Shown piece after piece: positions 45,565-53,946 of a DNA stretch of 64,000 bases. The stretch is from Pararhodobacter sp. GTDB lineage: Bacteria > Pseudomonadota > Alphaproteobacteria > Rhodobacterales > Rhodobacteraceae. The number at the start of each line of letters is the position of its first letter. Position 1 is the first letter of the stretch. Position numbers and translations under genes: made by a program. The stretch is from assembly GCF_034676545.1 (NCBI RefSeq), contig NZ_JAUCBZ010000015.1, forward strand, positions 2,201,001 through 2,265,000, read 5' to 3'. Under the pieces are notes generated by a model that saw nothing but the letters and a program-made list of their open reading frames with translations, was not told the origin of the DNA and did no database searches.

Positions 45565-46332
45565 ATGAAATCCCTATTCCTTTCAGGCTGTGCAGCCTTG
45601 GCCTTGATCGCCGGAACCGCCTCGGCCGATGTCGTACGCGTCGGTATTGCGGCAGAGCCCTATCCACCCTTCGCCGCCCCCGATTCGGCTGGCAATTGGG
45701 TCGGCTGGGAAGTCGAGATCATTGCCGCCGTGTGTGAAGCCGCGAACCTCGAATGCGAGCTGACCCCGACCGCGTGGGACGGCATCATCCCCGCGCTGAT
45801 CTCGGGCCGGATCGACGCCATCATGGCCTCGATGTCGATCACCGATGAGCGTCTGCAAACCATTGATTTCTCTGACCCCTATTACAACACGCCCAGCGTG
45901 ATCGTCGGCCAGGTCGGGATGGAAATGGATGCCACGCCCGAGGGGTTGGCCGGCATGATCATCGGCGTTCAGGCCTCGACCATTCACCAATCCTACGCCC
46001 AGACCTATTTCGGCGAGGGCAGCGAGCTGCGCATCTATCAAACGCAGGATGAAGCCAACCAGGATCTGGCCGCGGGTCGGATTGACGCGACCCAGGCCGA
46101 CAGCCTTGCGATGGATGATTTCCTGAGCACCGATATGGCGTCGTGCTGCGAGTTGAAGGGCGCCGTTGCGATGGACGAATTGATTCTGGGCTCGGGCATC
46201 GGCGCGGGTGTGCGCAAAGGCGATGACGCGCTGCGCGAAGCTATCAACGGCGGAATCGCCGCGATTCTGGCCGATGGCACCTATGACGAGATCACCGCGC
46301 GCTACTTCGCGACCTCGATTTACGGCCACTGA
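45565..46332 (+). CDS. Amino acid ABC transporter, periplasmic substrate-binding protein
   Basis: A 255-residue SBP_bac_3 protein with a signal peptide (residues 1-21, ending TASA). The ligand site includes EPYPPFA (about 32-38), AWDGIIPALISGRID and MSITDERLQTIDFSDPYY, as in polar/basic amino acid binders. Two cysteine pairs (residues about 56/62 and SCCEL) may form disulfides. The LSGC near residue 9 looks like a lipobox but the preceding region is too short. It is the first gene of the importer operon, divergent from the guanidino hydrolase, suggesting arginine-like ligands. Confidence 0.87.
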   Translation: MKSLFLSGCAALALIAGTASADVVRVGIAAEPYPPFAAPDSAGNWVGWEVEIIAAVCEAANLECELTPTAWDGIIPALISGRIDAIMASMSITDERLQTIDFSDPYYNTPSVIVGQVGMEMDATPEGLAGMIIGVQASTIHQSYAQTYFGEGSELRIYQTQDEANQDLAAGRIDATQADSLAMDDFLSTDMASCCELKGAVAMDELILGSGIGAGVRKGDDALREAINGGIAAILADGTYDEITARYFATSIYGH

Positions 46333-46334
46333 GC

Positions 46335-47084
46335 TTGCTGGACTGGCTCTATCACCTGTGGCCGGGGCTTGAAGCCTCGGTCGCGCTCTTGTCGCTCGAC
46401 CCTCCGGGGTGGGGCGGCAATCTGTTGCGCGGGGCCGGGAACTCCATCATCATTGCGCTGGGGGCGTTTACCCTGGGTGGGGTGATCGGCATCGGCGGCG
46501 CGCTGGGGAAGCTGAGCGGCGGTCCGGTTACCCGTGACTTGCTTTCCGTGTACACCACCGTTGTGCGGGCCGTCCCCGAGCTGATCCTGATTTTGCTGCT
46601 CTATTACGCCGGCACGGATCTGCTCAACCAGTTGTTGCAGGCCTTTGGCTATCGACCAATCGAAATATCGGGCCTTGTGGCCGGGATTGGTGTGCTGGGC
46701 ATTGTGCAGGGCGCTTATGCGACCGAGGTTCTGCGCGGTGCCATTCAGGCCGTACCCAAAGGCCAGGTCGAAGCCGCACGCGCCTATGGGTTGACACCGT
46801 TTCAGACCTTCCGCCGGGTCACCTTTCCGGCGATGTTGCCGCTGGCGCTGCCCGGATTGTCGAACCTGTGGCTGATTGCCACCAAAGATACTGCGCTTCT
46901 GGCGATTGTCGGGTTCTCGGAACTGACGCTGGAGACCCGCCAGGCGGCGAGCTCCACGCGGGCGTATTTCACCTTCTTCCTCGCGGCGGGTGCGTTGTAT
47001 CTGATCATGACGCTGGTCTCGGGCCGGTTTTTCGGCTGGATCGAGACGCGGTTCCGGCGTCATCAGGTGGGCGCGCGCGCATGA
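46335..47084 (+). CDS. Amino acid ABC transporter permease (ArtQ/HisQ-type)
   Basis: A 249-residue inner-membrane permease with about five helices. The EAA loop that docks the ATPase reads EVLRGAIQAVPKGQVEAARAYG (given in part, about residues 132-153). The start is a TTG at 46335, 2 bp after the binding-protein stop. It pairs with the next permease, overlapping it by ATGA. No ATPase gene follows. Confidence 0.87.
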   Translation: MLDWLYHLWPGLEASVALLSLDPPGWGGNLLRGAGNSIIIALGAFTLGGVIGIGGALGKLSGGPVTRDLLSVYTTVVRAVPELILILLLYYAGTDLLNQLLQAFGYRPIEISGLVAGIGVLGIVQGAYATEVLRGAIQAVPKGQVEAARAYGLTPFQTFRRVTFPAMLPLALPGLSNLWLIATKDTALLAIVGFSELTLETRQAASSTRAYFTFFLAAGALYLIMTLVSGRFFGWIETRFRRHQVGARA

Positions 47085-47854
47085 CGCGGGAGTTCTGGCA
47101 ACCGCACCGGATCGGACTGATCCTCGCCGCCCTTGCCCTGTGCATCTGGGCAGGGGTCGCGTTGCGCTGGGACTGGATCCCGCGCTATGCCGGGCTGGGT
47201 CTGGAGGGGTTGTGGCGCACGCTGTGGCTTTTGGGCCTGTCCCTGCTGATCGGGTTTGCGATGGCGGTGCCCTTGGGACTGGCACAGGCGGCGGGGCCGC
47301 GGATCCTGGCGGTCCCGGCGCGGTGGTTCTGCACGATGGTGCGCGGAACGCCGCTGCTGTTGCAGATCTGGCTGATCTATTTCGGTCTGGGCAGCCTTTT
47401 CCCGCAATTCCCGGCCATTCGGCAGTCGGAACTGTGGCCCTATCTGCGTCAGGCGTGGCCCTATGCGTTGCTGGCACTCAGCATCAGCTATGCCGGATAC
47501 GAGGGCGAGGTGATGCGGGGCGCGTTCAAATCCGTGCCACACGGCCAGTTGGAATCGGCGCGTGCTTTTGGATTGAGCCGCTGGGCTGTGTTCCGGCGGA
47601 TCTGGCTGCCGCAAGCTCTGGCGCGGTCACTGCCGACCCTGGGCGGCGAGGCGATCTTGCAACTCAAAGCCACGCCTCTGGTGGCGACGATCACGGTGAT
47701 CGAGATCTATGCCGTCGCCAGCCGCGTGCGGCAGGATACGTTCATCATCTATGAGCCATTGTTGCTTTTGGCCGTGATCTATTTGGCGATTGCCGGTCTG
47801 ATCGCGCTGGCGTTCCGCTGGTTGGAACGCCGCTACAGGCCGGGGTTGGGATAA
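47081..47854 (+). CDS. Amino acid ABC transporter permease (ArtM/HisM-type)
   Basis: A 257-residue permease with the EAA loop GEVMRGAFKSVPHGQLESAR followed by AFGLSRWAVFRRIWLPQALAR. TMVRGTPLLLQIWLIYFGLG is the conserved upstream membrane segment. It completes the SBP-permease-permease set. The usual fourth gene, a HisP/GlnQ ATPase, is missing; convergent edd begins instead. The complex would need an ATPase from elsewhere. Confidence 0.87.
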   Translation: MTREFWQPHRIGLILAALALCIWAGVALRWDWIPRYAGLGLEGLWRTLWLLGLSLLIGFAMAVPLGLAQAAGPRILAVPARWFCTMVRGTPLLLQIWLIYFGLGSLFPQFPAIRQSELWPYLRQAWPYALLALSISYAGYEGEVMRGAFKSVPHGQLESARAFGLSRWAVFRRIWLPQALARSLPTLGGEAILQLKATPLVATITVIEIYAVASRVRQDTFIIYEPLLLLAVIYLAIAGLIALAFRWLERRYRPGLG

Positions 47855-47939
47855 GAGGGATTTGTCCGCGCTCTGGGCGGACGTCGCTTGGGCCCCATCG
47901 AGGGGCCGCGCGCGCCGGCGGTTTTCGGACCGCGGCCGA

Positions 47940-47964
47940 CTGGAAGGGTTTTCCACCCTTCCAG
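47940..47964. terminator. Hairpin between importer operon and edd
   Basis: CTGGAAGGGT / ACCCTTCCAG form a 10-bp stem with a 5-nt loop. No clear T-run follows on either strand, so a terminator role is uncertain. Confidence 0.4.
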
Positions 47965-47972
47965 ACCAACCC

Positions 47973-47994
47973 GAGGATATTTCCGGAACAAAGA
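47973..47994 (+). repeat. Dispersed intergenic motif, copy 3 (GAGGATATTTCCGGAACAAA)
   Basis: This copy, between convergent genes, resembles copy 4 on the minus strand at 58757 and is related to copies 1-2. Confidence 0.5.
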
Positions 47995-47999
47995 CAGGT

Positions 48000-49805
48000 T
48001 CAGAACAGGATCGACGCGCCATGCGTTGAGTCCGAGGCATTGCCGCGCAATCGCGCAAAGAGGTCGCGCCCGCAGCCCCAGTCGTTGGCGCTGAGGTCGG
48101 CGGTCACGGGGGTGCGCTTTGCGAAGTCCGGGGCCAAGACGTCAAGGTCGCCGGTGGTTGCGTCGAGGCGCACCATGTCCCCATCCTGGACGCAGGCAAT
48201 CGGTCCGCCCTTGGCCGCCTCGGGTGCCATGTGGATTGCGGCGGGGACCTTGCCGGAGGCGCCCGACATGCGGCCATCCGTGACCAGGGCGACCTTGAGG
48301 CCGCGGTCTTGCAGCACCGCCAGAAGCGGGGTGAGGCTGTGCAATTCGGGCATACCATTTGCGCGCGGCCCCTGAAAGCGCACCACCACAACGGTATCGC
48401 CAGTGAATTCGCCAGCCTTGAACGCGGCTTTCACCTGCTCCTGGTCCGAGAAAACCCGGGCCGGGGCCTCGATGATCTGGCGCGATGGGTCCACGGCCGA
48501 GGTCTTGATCACGCCGCGCCCCAGGTTGCCGTTCAGCTGGGTCAACCCGCCATGCGGTTGAAAGGGGTCGGCGACCGGGCGCAGGATGCGATCGTTGAGG
48601 GTTTCGCGTGGGCCGTCGGTCCAGGTCAGCGTGCCGTCAATCAGTTTCGGTTCGCGGGCATAAAGGCCAAGGCCGCTGCCCGCCACGGTTTCCACATCCT
48701 CGTGCAGCAAGCCTGCATCGAGCAATTGGCCGATCATATAGGCCAGCCCGCCCGCGGCATGAAAGTGGTTTACATCGGCCAGTCCGTTTGGATAGACCTT
48801 GGCCATCAGCGGCACGGCCTTCGCGATATCCGCGAAATCGTCGAGTTCGAGATGGATCCCTGCGGCATGCGCCATCGCGGGCAGATGCAGCACCAGATTG
48901 GTGGAGCCGCCGGTGGCCATCAACCCGACCAAGCCGTTGACAAAGGCCTTTTCGGTCAGGATATGCCCGGCCGGGCGCCAGTCATTCCCAAGGTTGGTGA
49001 TGGCGGCGGCGCGGCTGACGGCGGCGCGGGTCATCGCCGCGCGAATTTCGGTGCCGGGATTGACAAAGGCCGAGCCGGGCAGTTGCAGACCCATGAATTC
49101 CATCAACATCTGGTTGGTGTTGGCGGTGCCGTAAAAGGTGCAGGTGCCCGGTCCGTGATACGAGGCCATTTCGGCGGCCATCAGATCCTCGCGCGTTGCC
49201 TTGCCAGCGGCAAACTCCTGACGCACCTTGGCTTTTTGATCATTGGGCAGGCCCGAAGTCATCGGACCCGCCGGCACCAACACCGCCGGGACATGCCCGA
49301 AACTGGCCGCGGCGATCACCAGACCGGGGACGATCTTGTCGCAGACGCCCAGCCAAAGTCCGGCGTCGAAACAGTCATGTGACAGGGCGACCCCGGCGGC
49401 CAAGGCGATGGCATCGCGCGACATCAGCGACAGTTCCATCCCCGCGCGACCTTGCGTGACCCCGTCGCACATGGCGGGAACGCCGCCGGCAACCTGCGCG
49501 GTAGCGCCGGCAGCTTTGGCCGCCTCGCGGATCAGCGCGGGATAAGCCTCATAGGGCTGATGCGCCGAGAGCATGTCGTTATACGCGGTGACGATGCCGA
49601 GATTGGGGGCGCGATCCGCGGCCAGACTTGCCTTGGCGTCGCCCGAGGCCGCATAGGCATGGGCCGCATTCGAGCAGGAGAGATGCGCGCGGGCCGGGCC
49701 TTGACCTGCGGCACGGTTCAAGCGCTCCAGATAAGCCGTACGGCTTGAGCGGGAACGGTCGATGATCCGTTGGGTCACGGAGCCAATTCGGGAATCGAGT
49801 GTCAT
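48000..49805 (-). CDS. edd: 6-phosphogluconate dehydratase (Entner-Doudoroff pathway)
   Basis: A 601-residue Fe-S dehydratase of the IlvD/Edd family that converts 6-phosphogluconate to KDPG. Landmark segments are VTAYNDMLSAHQPYE, VAGGVPAMCDGVTQGRAGMELS (in part) and FYGTANTNQMLMEFMG. VTDGRMSGASGKVPAAIH lies in the C-terminal domain. Length matches E. coli Edd (603). I start at MTLDSRIG (49805); 28 upstream residues are hydrophilic and not family-like. eda is not adjacent. A GntR/LacI-type palindrome lies 36-49 bp upstream. Confidence 0.97.
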   Translation of the reverse strand: MTLDSRIGSVTQRIIDRSRSSRTAYLERLNRAAGQGPARAHLSCSNAAHAYAASGDAKASLAADRAPNLGIVTAYNDMLSAHQPYEAYPALIREAAKAAGATAQVAGGVPAMCDGVTQGRAGMELSLMSRDAIALAAGVALSHDCFDAGLWLGVCDKIVPGLVIAAASFGHVPAVLVPAGPMTSGLPNDQKAKVRQEFAAGKATREDLMAAEMASYHGPGTCTFYGTANTNQMLMEFMGLQLPGSAFVNPGTEIRAAMTRAAVSRAAAITNLGNDWRPAGHILTEKAFVNGLVGLMATGGSTNLVLHLPAMAHAAGIHLELDDFADIAKAVPLMAKVYPNGLADVNHFHAAGGLAYMIGQLLDAGLLHEDVETVAGSGLGLYAREPKLIDGTLTWTDGPRETLNDRILRPVADPFQPHGGLTQLNGNLGRGVIKTSAVDPSRQIIEAPARVFSDQEQVKAAFKAGEFTGDTVVVVRFQGPRANGMPELHSLTPLLAVLQDRGLKVALVTDGRMSGASGKVPAAIHMAPEAAKGGPIACVQDGDMVRLDATTGDLDVLAPDFAKRTPVTADLSANDWGCGRDLFARLRGNASDSTHGASILF

Positions 49806-49840
49806 GTCGGAGCCTTCGCAATTTCGCGCATGGTATAGAC

Positions 49841-49854
49841 TGATACCGCTAACA
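49841..49854. promoter_or_regulatory. GntR(LacI-family)-type operator upstream of edd
   Basis: TGATACCGCTAACA resembles the E. coli gluconate-repressor half-site pattern (TGTTACC.GTAACA) and lies 36 bp before the edd start. The controlling regulator is not in the window. Confidence 0.45.
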
Positions 49855-50000
49855 TTGCAAGCGGCAGGGGAGCCTTGCAAGCCGTGCAACTCGGGTCTGT
49901 CAATTTGGGCCTACTGGTTCGCTGCGGCGCGGCATAGCTATGCACCACGGGAGATTGCGGGGGACGGCCCCGAGAACGGTACCCGAAAGGAACTCTGAGA

Positions 50001-50159
50001 ATGACCGAGAACAGTTTCGATTTCAAGCACACGGACTTGATGGCAATTGAGCGCCGTGCCCAGGCAATGCGCGCCCAGGCGGTGGCAGAGATGGTTCGCG
50101 CGTTGCGGGCCGCAATCGTCGCCCGGTTGCAACGTTCACCCAAAACCCGCGCTGCGTAA
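50001..50159 (+). CDS. Small 52-residue hypothetical protein
   Basis: A short gene starting MTENSFDFKHTDLMAIERRA and ending RLQRSPKTRAA. It is helix-forming and basic toward the C-terminus, with MRAQAVAEMVRALRAAIVARL as an amphipathic segment. AAGGAACTCTGAGA lies before the ATG. It resembles small proteins of about 50 residues with an acidic/aromatic start and a MVRAL-type helix found in Rhodobacterales. Function unknown. It is divergent from edd and precedes the RlmI-like gene by 140 bp. Confidence 0.6.
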   Translation: MTENSFDFKHTDLMAIERRAQAMRAQAVAEMVRALRAAIVARLQRSPKTRAA

Positions 50160-50299
50160 CCCGCGCACCCACATCATCTGACGTCTTGCCCTTGAACGCT
50201 CCGCCCGGTCGCATCCGGTGCGGGGCGTTGTCGCTTTGCGCTTTCTCAATTTGCCGCGGGGCGCTATTTGGGGGTGTCCAGCCCAAAGGAAACCGTGCC

Positions 50300-51505
50300 A
50301 TGTCCACCGATACATCGACCCGCGCCGTTGTGCGCCTGCGCCCAAAGGCCGAAGCCCGTGCCATTCGTCATGGCTTTCCCTGGGTCTATGCCGATGAACT
50401 GGTGATGGACCGTCGCACGCAAGCCTTGGCAGCGGGCAGTCTGGCGATCCTCGAGGATGCCGATCGCACGCCGATGGGGCTGGTAACGGTCAACACCAAC
50501 TCGAAAATCAGCGCCCGGATGCTGGACCGCGATCCCGAGGCGGTGATTGATCAAGCCTGGCTGGAGGCCCGGTTGGCCCATGCACTGGCGCTGCGGGACC
50601 GTTGTTTTGCGACGCCGTATTACCGTCTGGTCCATGCCGAGGCCGATGGGTTGCCCGGAGTCGTGATCGACCGCTTTGGCGATGCCGCGGTGATCCAGCC
50701 CAATGCGGCTTGGGCGGAAACCCATTTGGATCTGTTGGTTGACGCATTGATGACGGTGACGGGCGTGAAAAACGTCGTCAAGAACGGCTCGGGGCGGTCG
50801 CGTTCGTTCGAGGGTCTGGCCGATGAAACCCTGATCCTGCGCGGCGCGTTGGATGGTCCGGTGCCGGTGCCGATGAATGGCGCGGTCTATATGGCCGATC
50901 TGCTGGGCGGGCAGAAAACCGGCCTGTTCCTCGATCAACGCGACAACCACGCCTTTGCCGCGCGGCTTGGCGCGGGTGGTCGGGTGCTGGATGTGTTCAG
51001 CCATGTCGGCGGCTTTAGCCTTGCGGCTTTGGCGGCGGGCGCGACCAGTGCCTTGGCGATTGACGGCTCTGAACCGGCCTTGGCCTTGGCGCAAAAGGGG
51101 GCCGAGGCGATGGGGGTTGGTGAAAAGCTCACCCTGCGCCACGCCGACGCCTTTGAAGCGCTCGAGGCTTTGGCCGCCGAGGGGCAGGTGTTTGATCTCG
51201 TGGTCTGCGATCCGCCCGCTTTTGCGCCGCATAAAAAGGCGCTTGAGGCCGGGCTGCGCGCCTATGAGCGGGTTGCGCGTCTGGCCGCGCCGCTGGTGGC
51301 GCCGGGCGGCTACCTGATGTTGTGCTCGTGCTCCCATGCCGCCGATCTGACGCAATTCCGCAACGCCTCGGCGCGCGGCATTGGTCGGGGTGGGCGGCGC
51401 GGGCAGTTGATCCACACCGGGTTCGCCGGGCCGGATCATCCGATGTTGCCGCAATTGGCGGAAAGCGGATACCTCAAGGCGCTGGCCTTCCGGCTTGATG
51501 CCTAG
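50300..51505 (+). CDS. Class I SAM-dependent rRNA methyltransferase (RlmI-like)
   Basis: A 401-residue protein with an N-terminal PUA-like domain (about residues 8-80, RAIRHGFPWVYADELVMD) and a C-terminal SAM domain. VLDVFSHVGGFSLAAL is motif I, VVCDPPAFAPHKK motif IV, and MLCSCSHAADL carries the motif VI cysteines of m5C methyltransferases. RlmI methylates C1962 of 23S rRNA, and this protein is likely its equivalent. AAAGGAAACC precedes the ATG. Its stop overlaps the next gene by 8 bp. Confidence 0.88.
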   Translation: MSTDTSTRAVVRLRPKAEARAIRHGFPWVYADELVMDRRTQALAAGSLAILEDADRTPMGLVTVNTNSKISARMLDRDPEAVIDQAWLEARLAHALALRDRCFATPYYRLVHAEADGLPGVVIDRFGDAAVIQPNAAWAETHLDLLVDALMTVTGVKNVVKNGSGRSRSFEGLADETLILRGALDGPVPVPMNGAVYMADLLGGQKTGLFLDQRDNHAFAARLGAGGRVLDVFSHVGGFSLAALAAGATSALAIDGSEPALALAQKGAEAMGVGEKLTLRHADAFEALEALAAEGQVFDLVVCDPPAFAPHKKALEAGLRAYERVARLAAPLVAPGGYLMLCSCSHAADLTQFRNASARGIGRGGRRGQLIHTGFAGPDHPMLPQLAESGYLKALAFRLDA

Positions 51506-52016
51506 GGTCTTTCTGGACACCTGCGTTCTCTATCCGCCAATCATGCGCACTCTGCTGCTGGGGTTGGCGGATGCGGGGGTGTTTGATCCGCTGTGGTCCG
51601 ATGGCGTGGCGGCGGAATGGCTGCATGTCACGGCACAAAAGGGCCAACCGGGCGCGCCCGAGGCCTTGGCGCGCATGGCGGCGCGCTGGCCCGAGGGCGT
51701 GACCCCGGCGGGCAACCCTGAGATTCTCGATCTGCCCGATGCCAATGACCGCCACGTTCTGGCCGCCGCAATTGCGGGCGGGGCCGACGGCCTTGTGACC
51801 CTGAACCTGCGCGATTTTCCCCCTCGGGCGACCGATCCGCATGGCCTGCGCGTACAGGCCCCCGATCCGTTTGTCATGAATCTCTGGCTGGAAAATCCCG
51901 CGGTCGTCGAGGGGCAGGTGGCCCAGATCTGGCCGGGGCTGCAAGGCCGCGATCTGCGCAACGCCTTGAAGCGCGCCCGTCTGCCGCGACTGGGCAAGGC
52001 CTTGGAGCATGACTGA
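51498..52016 (+). CDS. PIN-domain protein
   Basis: A 172-residue PIN-fold protein. MPRVFLDTCVLYPPIMR supplies the first Asp and DANDRHVLAAAIAGGADGLV the later acidic residues of a metal-dependent nuclease site. VTLNLRDFPP is also typical of the family. PIN proteins are often RNases, frequently toxins, but no antitoxin gene is present; instead this gene overlaps the rRNA methyltransferase gene by 8 bp. That suggests a joint role in RNA processing. A TTG one codon upstream is an alternative start. Confidence 0.78.
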   Translation: MPRVFLDTCVLYPPIMRTLLLGLADAGVFDPLWSDGVAAEWLHVTAQKGQPGAPEALARMAARWPEGVTPAGNPEILDLPDANDRHVLAAAIAGGADGLVTLNLRDFPPRATDPHGLRVQAPDPFVMNLWLENPAVVEGQVAQIWPGLQGRDLRNALKRARLPRLGKALEHD

Positions 52017-52019
52017 CGC

Positions 52020-53606
52020 TTAATAGCCCAGGGCGCAGCCGTCCTTGCGCGGGTCCGACGCCCCGATCAGCACGCCGCGCGGATCCAGGACAATCGCCTG
52101 CGCGCCGCCCAAAGGCTCATCCGACCAGCGCATGTCATGGCCCTTGTCCGCCAGGGCGGCAAAGACCGCGGCCTCATAGCCGGTTTCCAACGCCATACCC
52201 GTCTTGCCCGAGAACAACCCGGAAAAGGCGCGCGGCGCGTCAATCGCGCTTTGCGCCTCCATCCCGTAATCCACCAGATTCGACACCAGCCGCGCGTGGC
52301 CGCAGGGCTGATACGCGCCGCCCATCACCCCGAACGGCATGATCACCCGGCCATTCTGGCGCTGCATCGCCGGGATGATCGTGTGCATTGGCCGCTTGCC
52401 GCCCGCCGCCTCGTTGGGGTGGCCCGGTTCCAGCGTGAACCCTGCGCCCCGGTTCTGAAACGCCACGCCAAACCGCTGTGACGCCAACCCGGCACCAAAA
52501 CTGTGAAAAATCGAATAAATCAACGAGACGGCCATGCGATCCTTGTCGACCACCGTGATATACACCGTGTCGCGGTGGATCTGTTCGGTCAGCGGCGCAA
52601 CCTCGGCCAATGCGCGGTTCGGGTCGATCAACCCCGCCAACCGTTGCGCCGTTTCGGGGGCCAGCATATGCGCCAGCCTGGTGGTGAAATCGCCATCCGC
52701 CAGAAACCGGTTGCGCGCGTCATAGGCCAGCCGCGTGGCTTCGGCCTCCAGATGTGCGCGTTCCGCGCCAAGCGGGTCCATCCTTGGCAGATCGAACTGC
52801 GCCAGGATGTTCAACAGCAGATTGGCCGTCGCCCCTTGGCCGTTTGGTGCGTGTTCGATCAACTCGAGGCCCCGATACGGGCTGCTGATCGGGTCACTGT
52901 AGTCGCTGCAAACGGCGGCCATATCGTCAAGCGTGTGACAGCCACCCAAGGCGCGAAGGCTCTGGATGAGATCCTCGGCAACCTCGCCGGTATAGAACCC
53001 GTCGCGCCCCGCGCGCGCGATGCGGCGCAGGACCTCGGCCTGACCCGGCGCGGCAAAGCGATCGCCCACCTTTGGGGCGCTCCCGCCCGGCAGGAAATGC
53101 CGCCGCGCATCGCCCTGCAAACCGTCCTTTTCGGCCCAATCCAGCGCCACGCGGGGGGCCACGGGCACGCCTTGTTCGAAATATCCGATGGCCGGGGCCA
53201 GCACTTGCGCCAGGTCCAACTGTCCCCAATCGGTGTTCAGGCGGCAAAAGGCATCGACCGCGCCGGGCATGGTTACCGCCTCAACACCATAAGTCGGCAC
53301 CGCCGACAGGCCCCGATCCCGCATGGCCTGCGCGTTCAGCCCAGCGGGCGCACGGCCAGAGCCATTCAACGCCACCACATCCTCGCGGCCTGCGGGCTTC
53401 ACCAGGACAAAACAATCGCCGCCCAATCCGGCCATTTGCGGCTCCAGCAGTCCCAGCAAAACCCCGGCGCCAATCGCCGCATCAACGGCGTTTCCGCCCT
53501 CGCGCAGCAGTTGAATGGCGACCTGTGCGGCCAGCGGGTGCGAGGTGGCGACCATGCCGTTTTGCGCGTAAACGGCGGAACGTCCGGGGCGTTGAAAGTC
53601 GCGCAT
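52020..53606 (-). CDS. ggt: Gamma-glutamyltransferase family protein
   Basis: A 528-residue Ntn-hydrolase. The autocleaving nucleophile is probably Thr347 in HRDTVYITVVD, and GKRPMHTIIPAM and GVMGGAYQPCGH belong to the small subunit. Unlike secreted Ggt there is no signal peptide, and the start MRDFQRPGRSAV is typical of cytoplasmic GGT-like enzymes. These enzymes act on glutathione, gamma-glutamyl amides or related N-acyl compounds; the substrate here is unknown. It converges with the PIN gene and lies downstream of a T-run hairpin. Confidence 0.87.
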   Translation of the reverse strand: MRDFQRPGRSAVYAQNGMVATSHPLAAQVAIQLLREGGNAVDAAIGAGVLLGLLEPQMAGLGGDCFVLVKPAGREDVVALNGSGRAPAGLNAQAMRDRGLSAVPTYGVEAVTMPGAVDAFCRLNTDWGQLDLAQVLAPAIGYFEQGVPVAPRVALDWAEKDGLQGDARRHFLPGGSAPKVGDRFAAPGQAEVLRRIARAGRDGFYTGEVAEDLIQSLRALGGCHTLDDMAAVCSDYSDPISSPYRGLELIEHAPNGQGATANLLLNILAQFDLPRMDPLGAERAHLEAEATRLAYDARNRFLADGDFTTRLAHMLAPETAQRLAGLIDPNRALAEVAPLTEQIHRDTVYITVVDKDRMAVSLIYSIFHSFGAGLASQRFGVAFQNRGAGFTLEPGHPNEAAGGKRPMHTIIPAMQRQNGRVIMPFGVMGGAYQPCGHARLVSNLVDYGMEAQSAIDAPRAFSGLFSGKTGMALETGYEAAVFAALADKGHDMRWSDEPLGGAQAIVLDPRGVLIGASDPRKDGCALGY

Positions 53607-53665
53607 AGGTCAGGCTCCTGCATGATTTTCACGCAGAATAGTCGATGCGCGGGAAAACTGAACCG

Positions 53666-53703
53666 GAAAAGAAAAAGAGGTCGACCCAATCGGGCCGACC
53701 TCT
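53666..53703 (-). terminator. Rho-independent-type hairpin upstream of ggt
   Basis: On the minus strand AGAGGTCG / CGACCTCT pair and are followed by TTTTTCTTTT. It lies 60 bp before the ggt start, so it could end a short transcript or attenuate ggt. Confidence 0.5.
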
Positions 53704-53946
53704 GAGCGACCGCCGATGCCTGGGCCAAAACCAGCTTCAAGCGCGACATGTCGCAGATTTGGGCTTGACGCGCGTCGGTGCTCTGGCTGCCGAAAATCAC
53801 CCCCACCCAAGCGACGACGCACAAGGCGCACGGCTCGGGCAACGGTTGGCAAACACTGGCCGCACGATCCCCCCGACAAACGTTGATCTAAAAAGCATAC
53901 GTCATTGGATACTGCAACGTTAGCAGGATTCGCCGGACCCGGCTTC

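Noticed and set aside
45565..45600. Lipobox-like LSGC in the binding protein
   Set aside because: The Cys is at position 9, leaving too short a hydrophobic core; a normal signal peptidase I site at TASA fits better.
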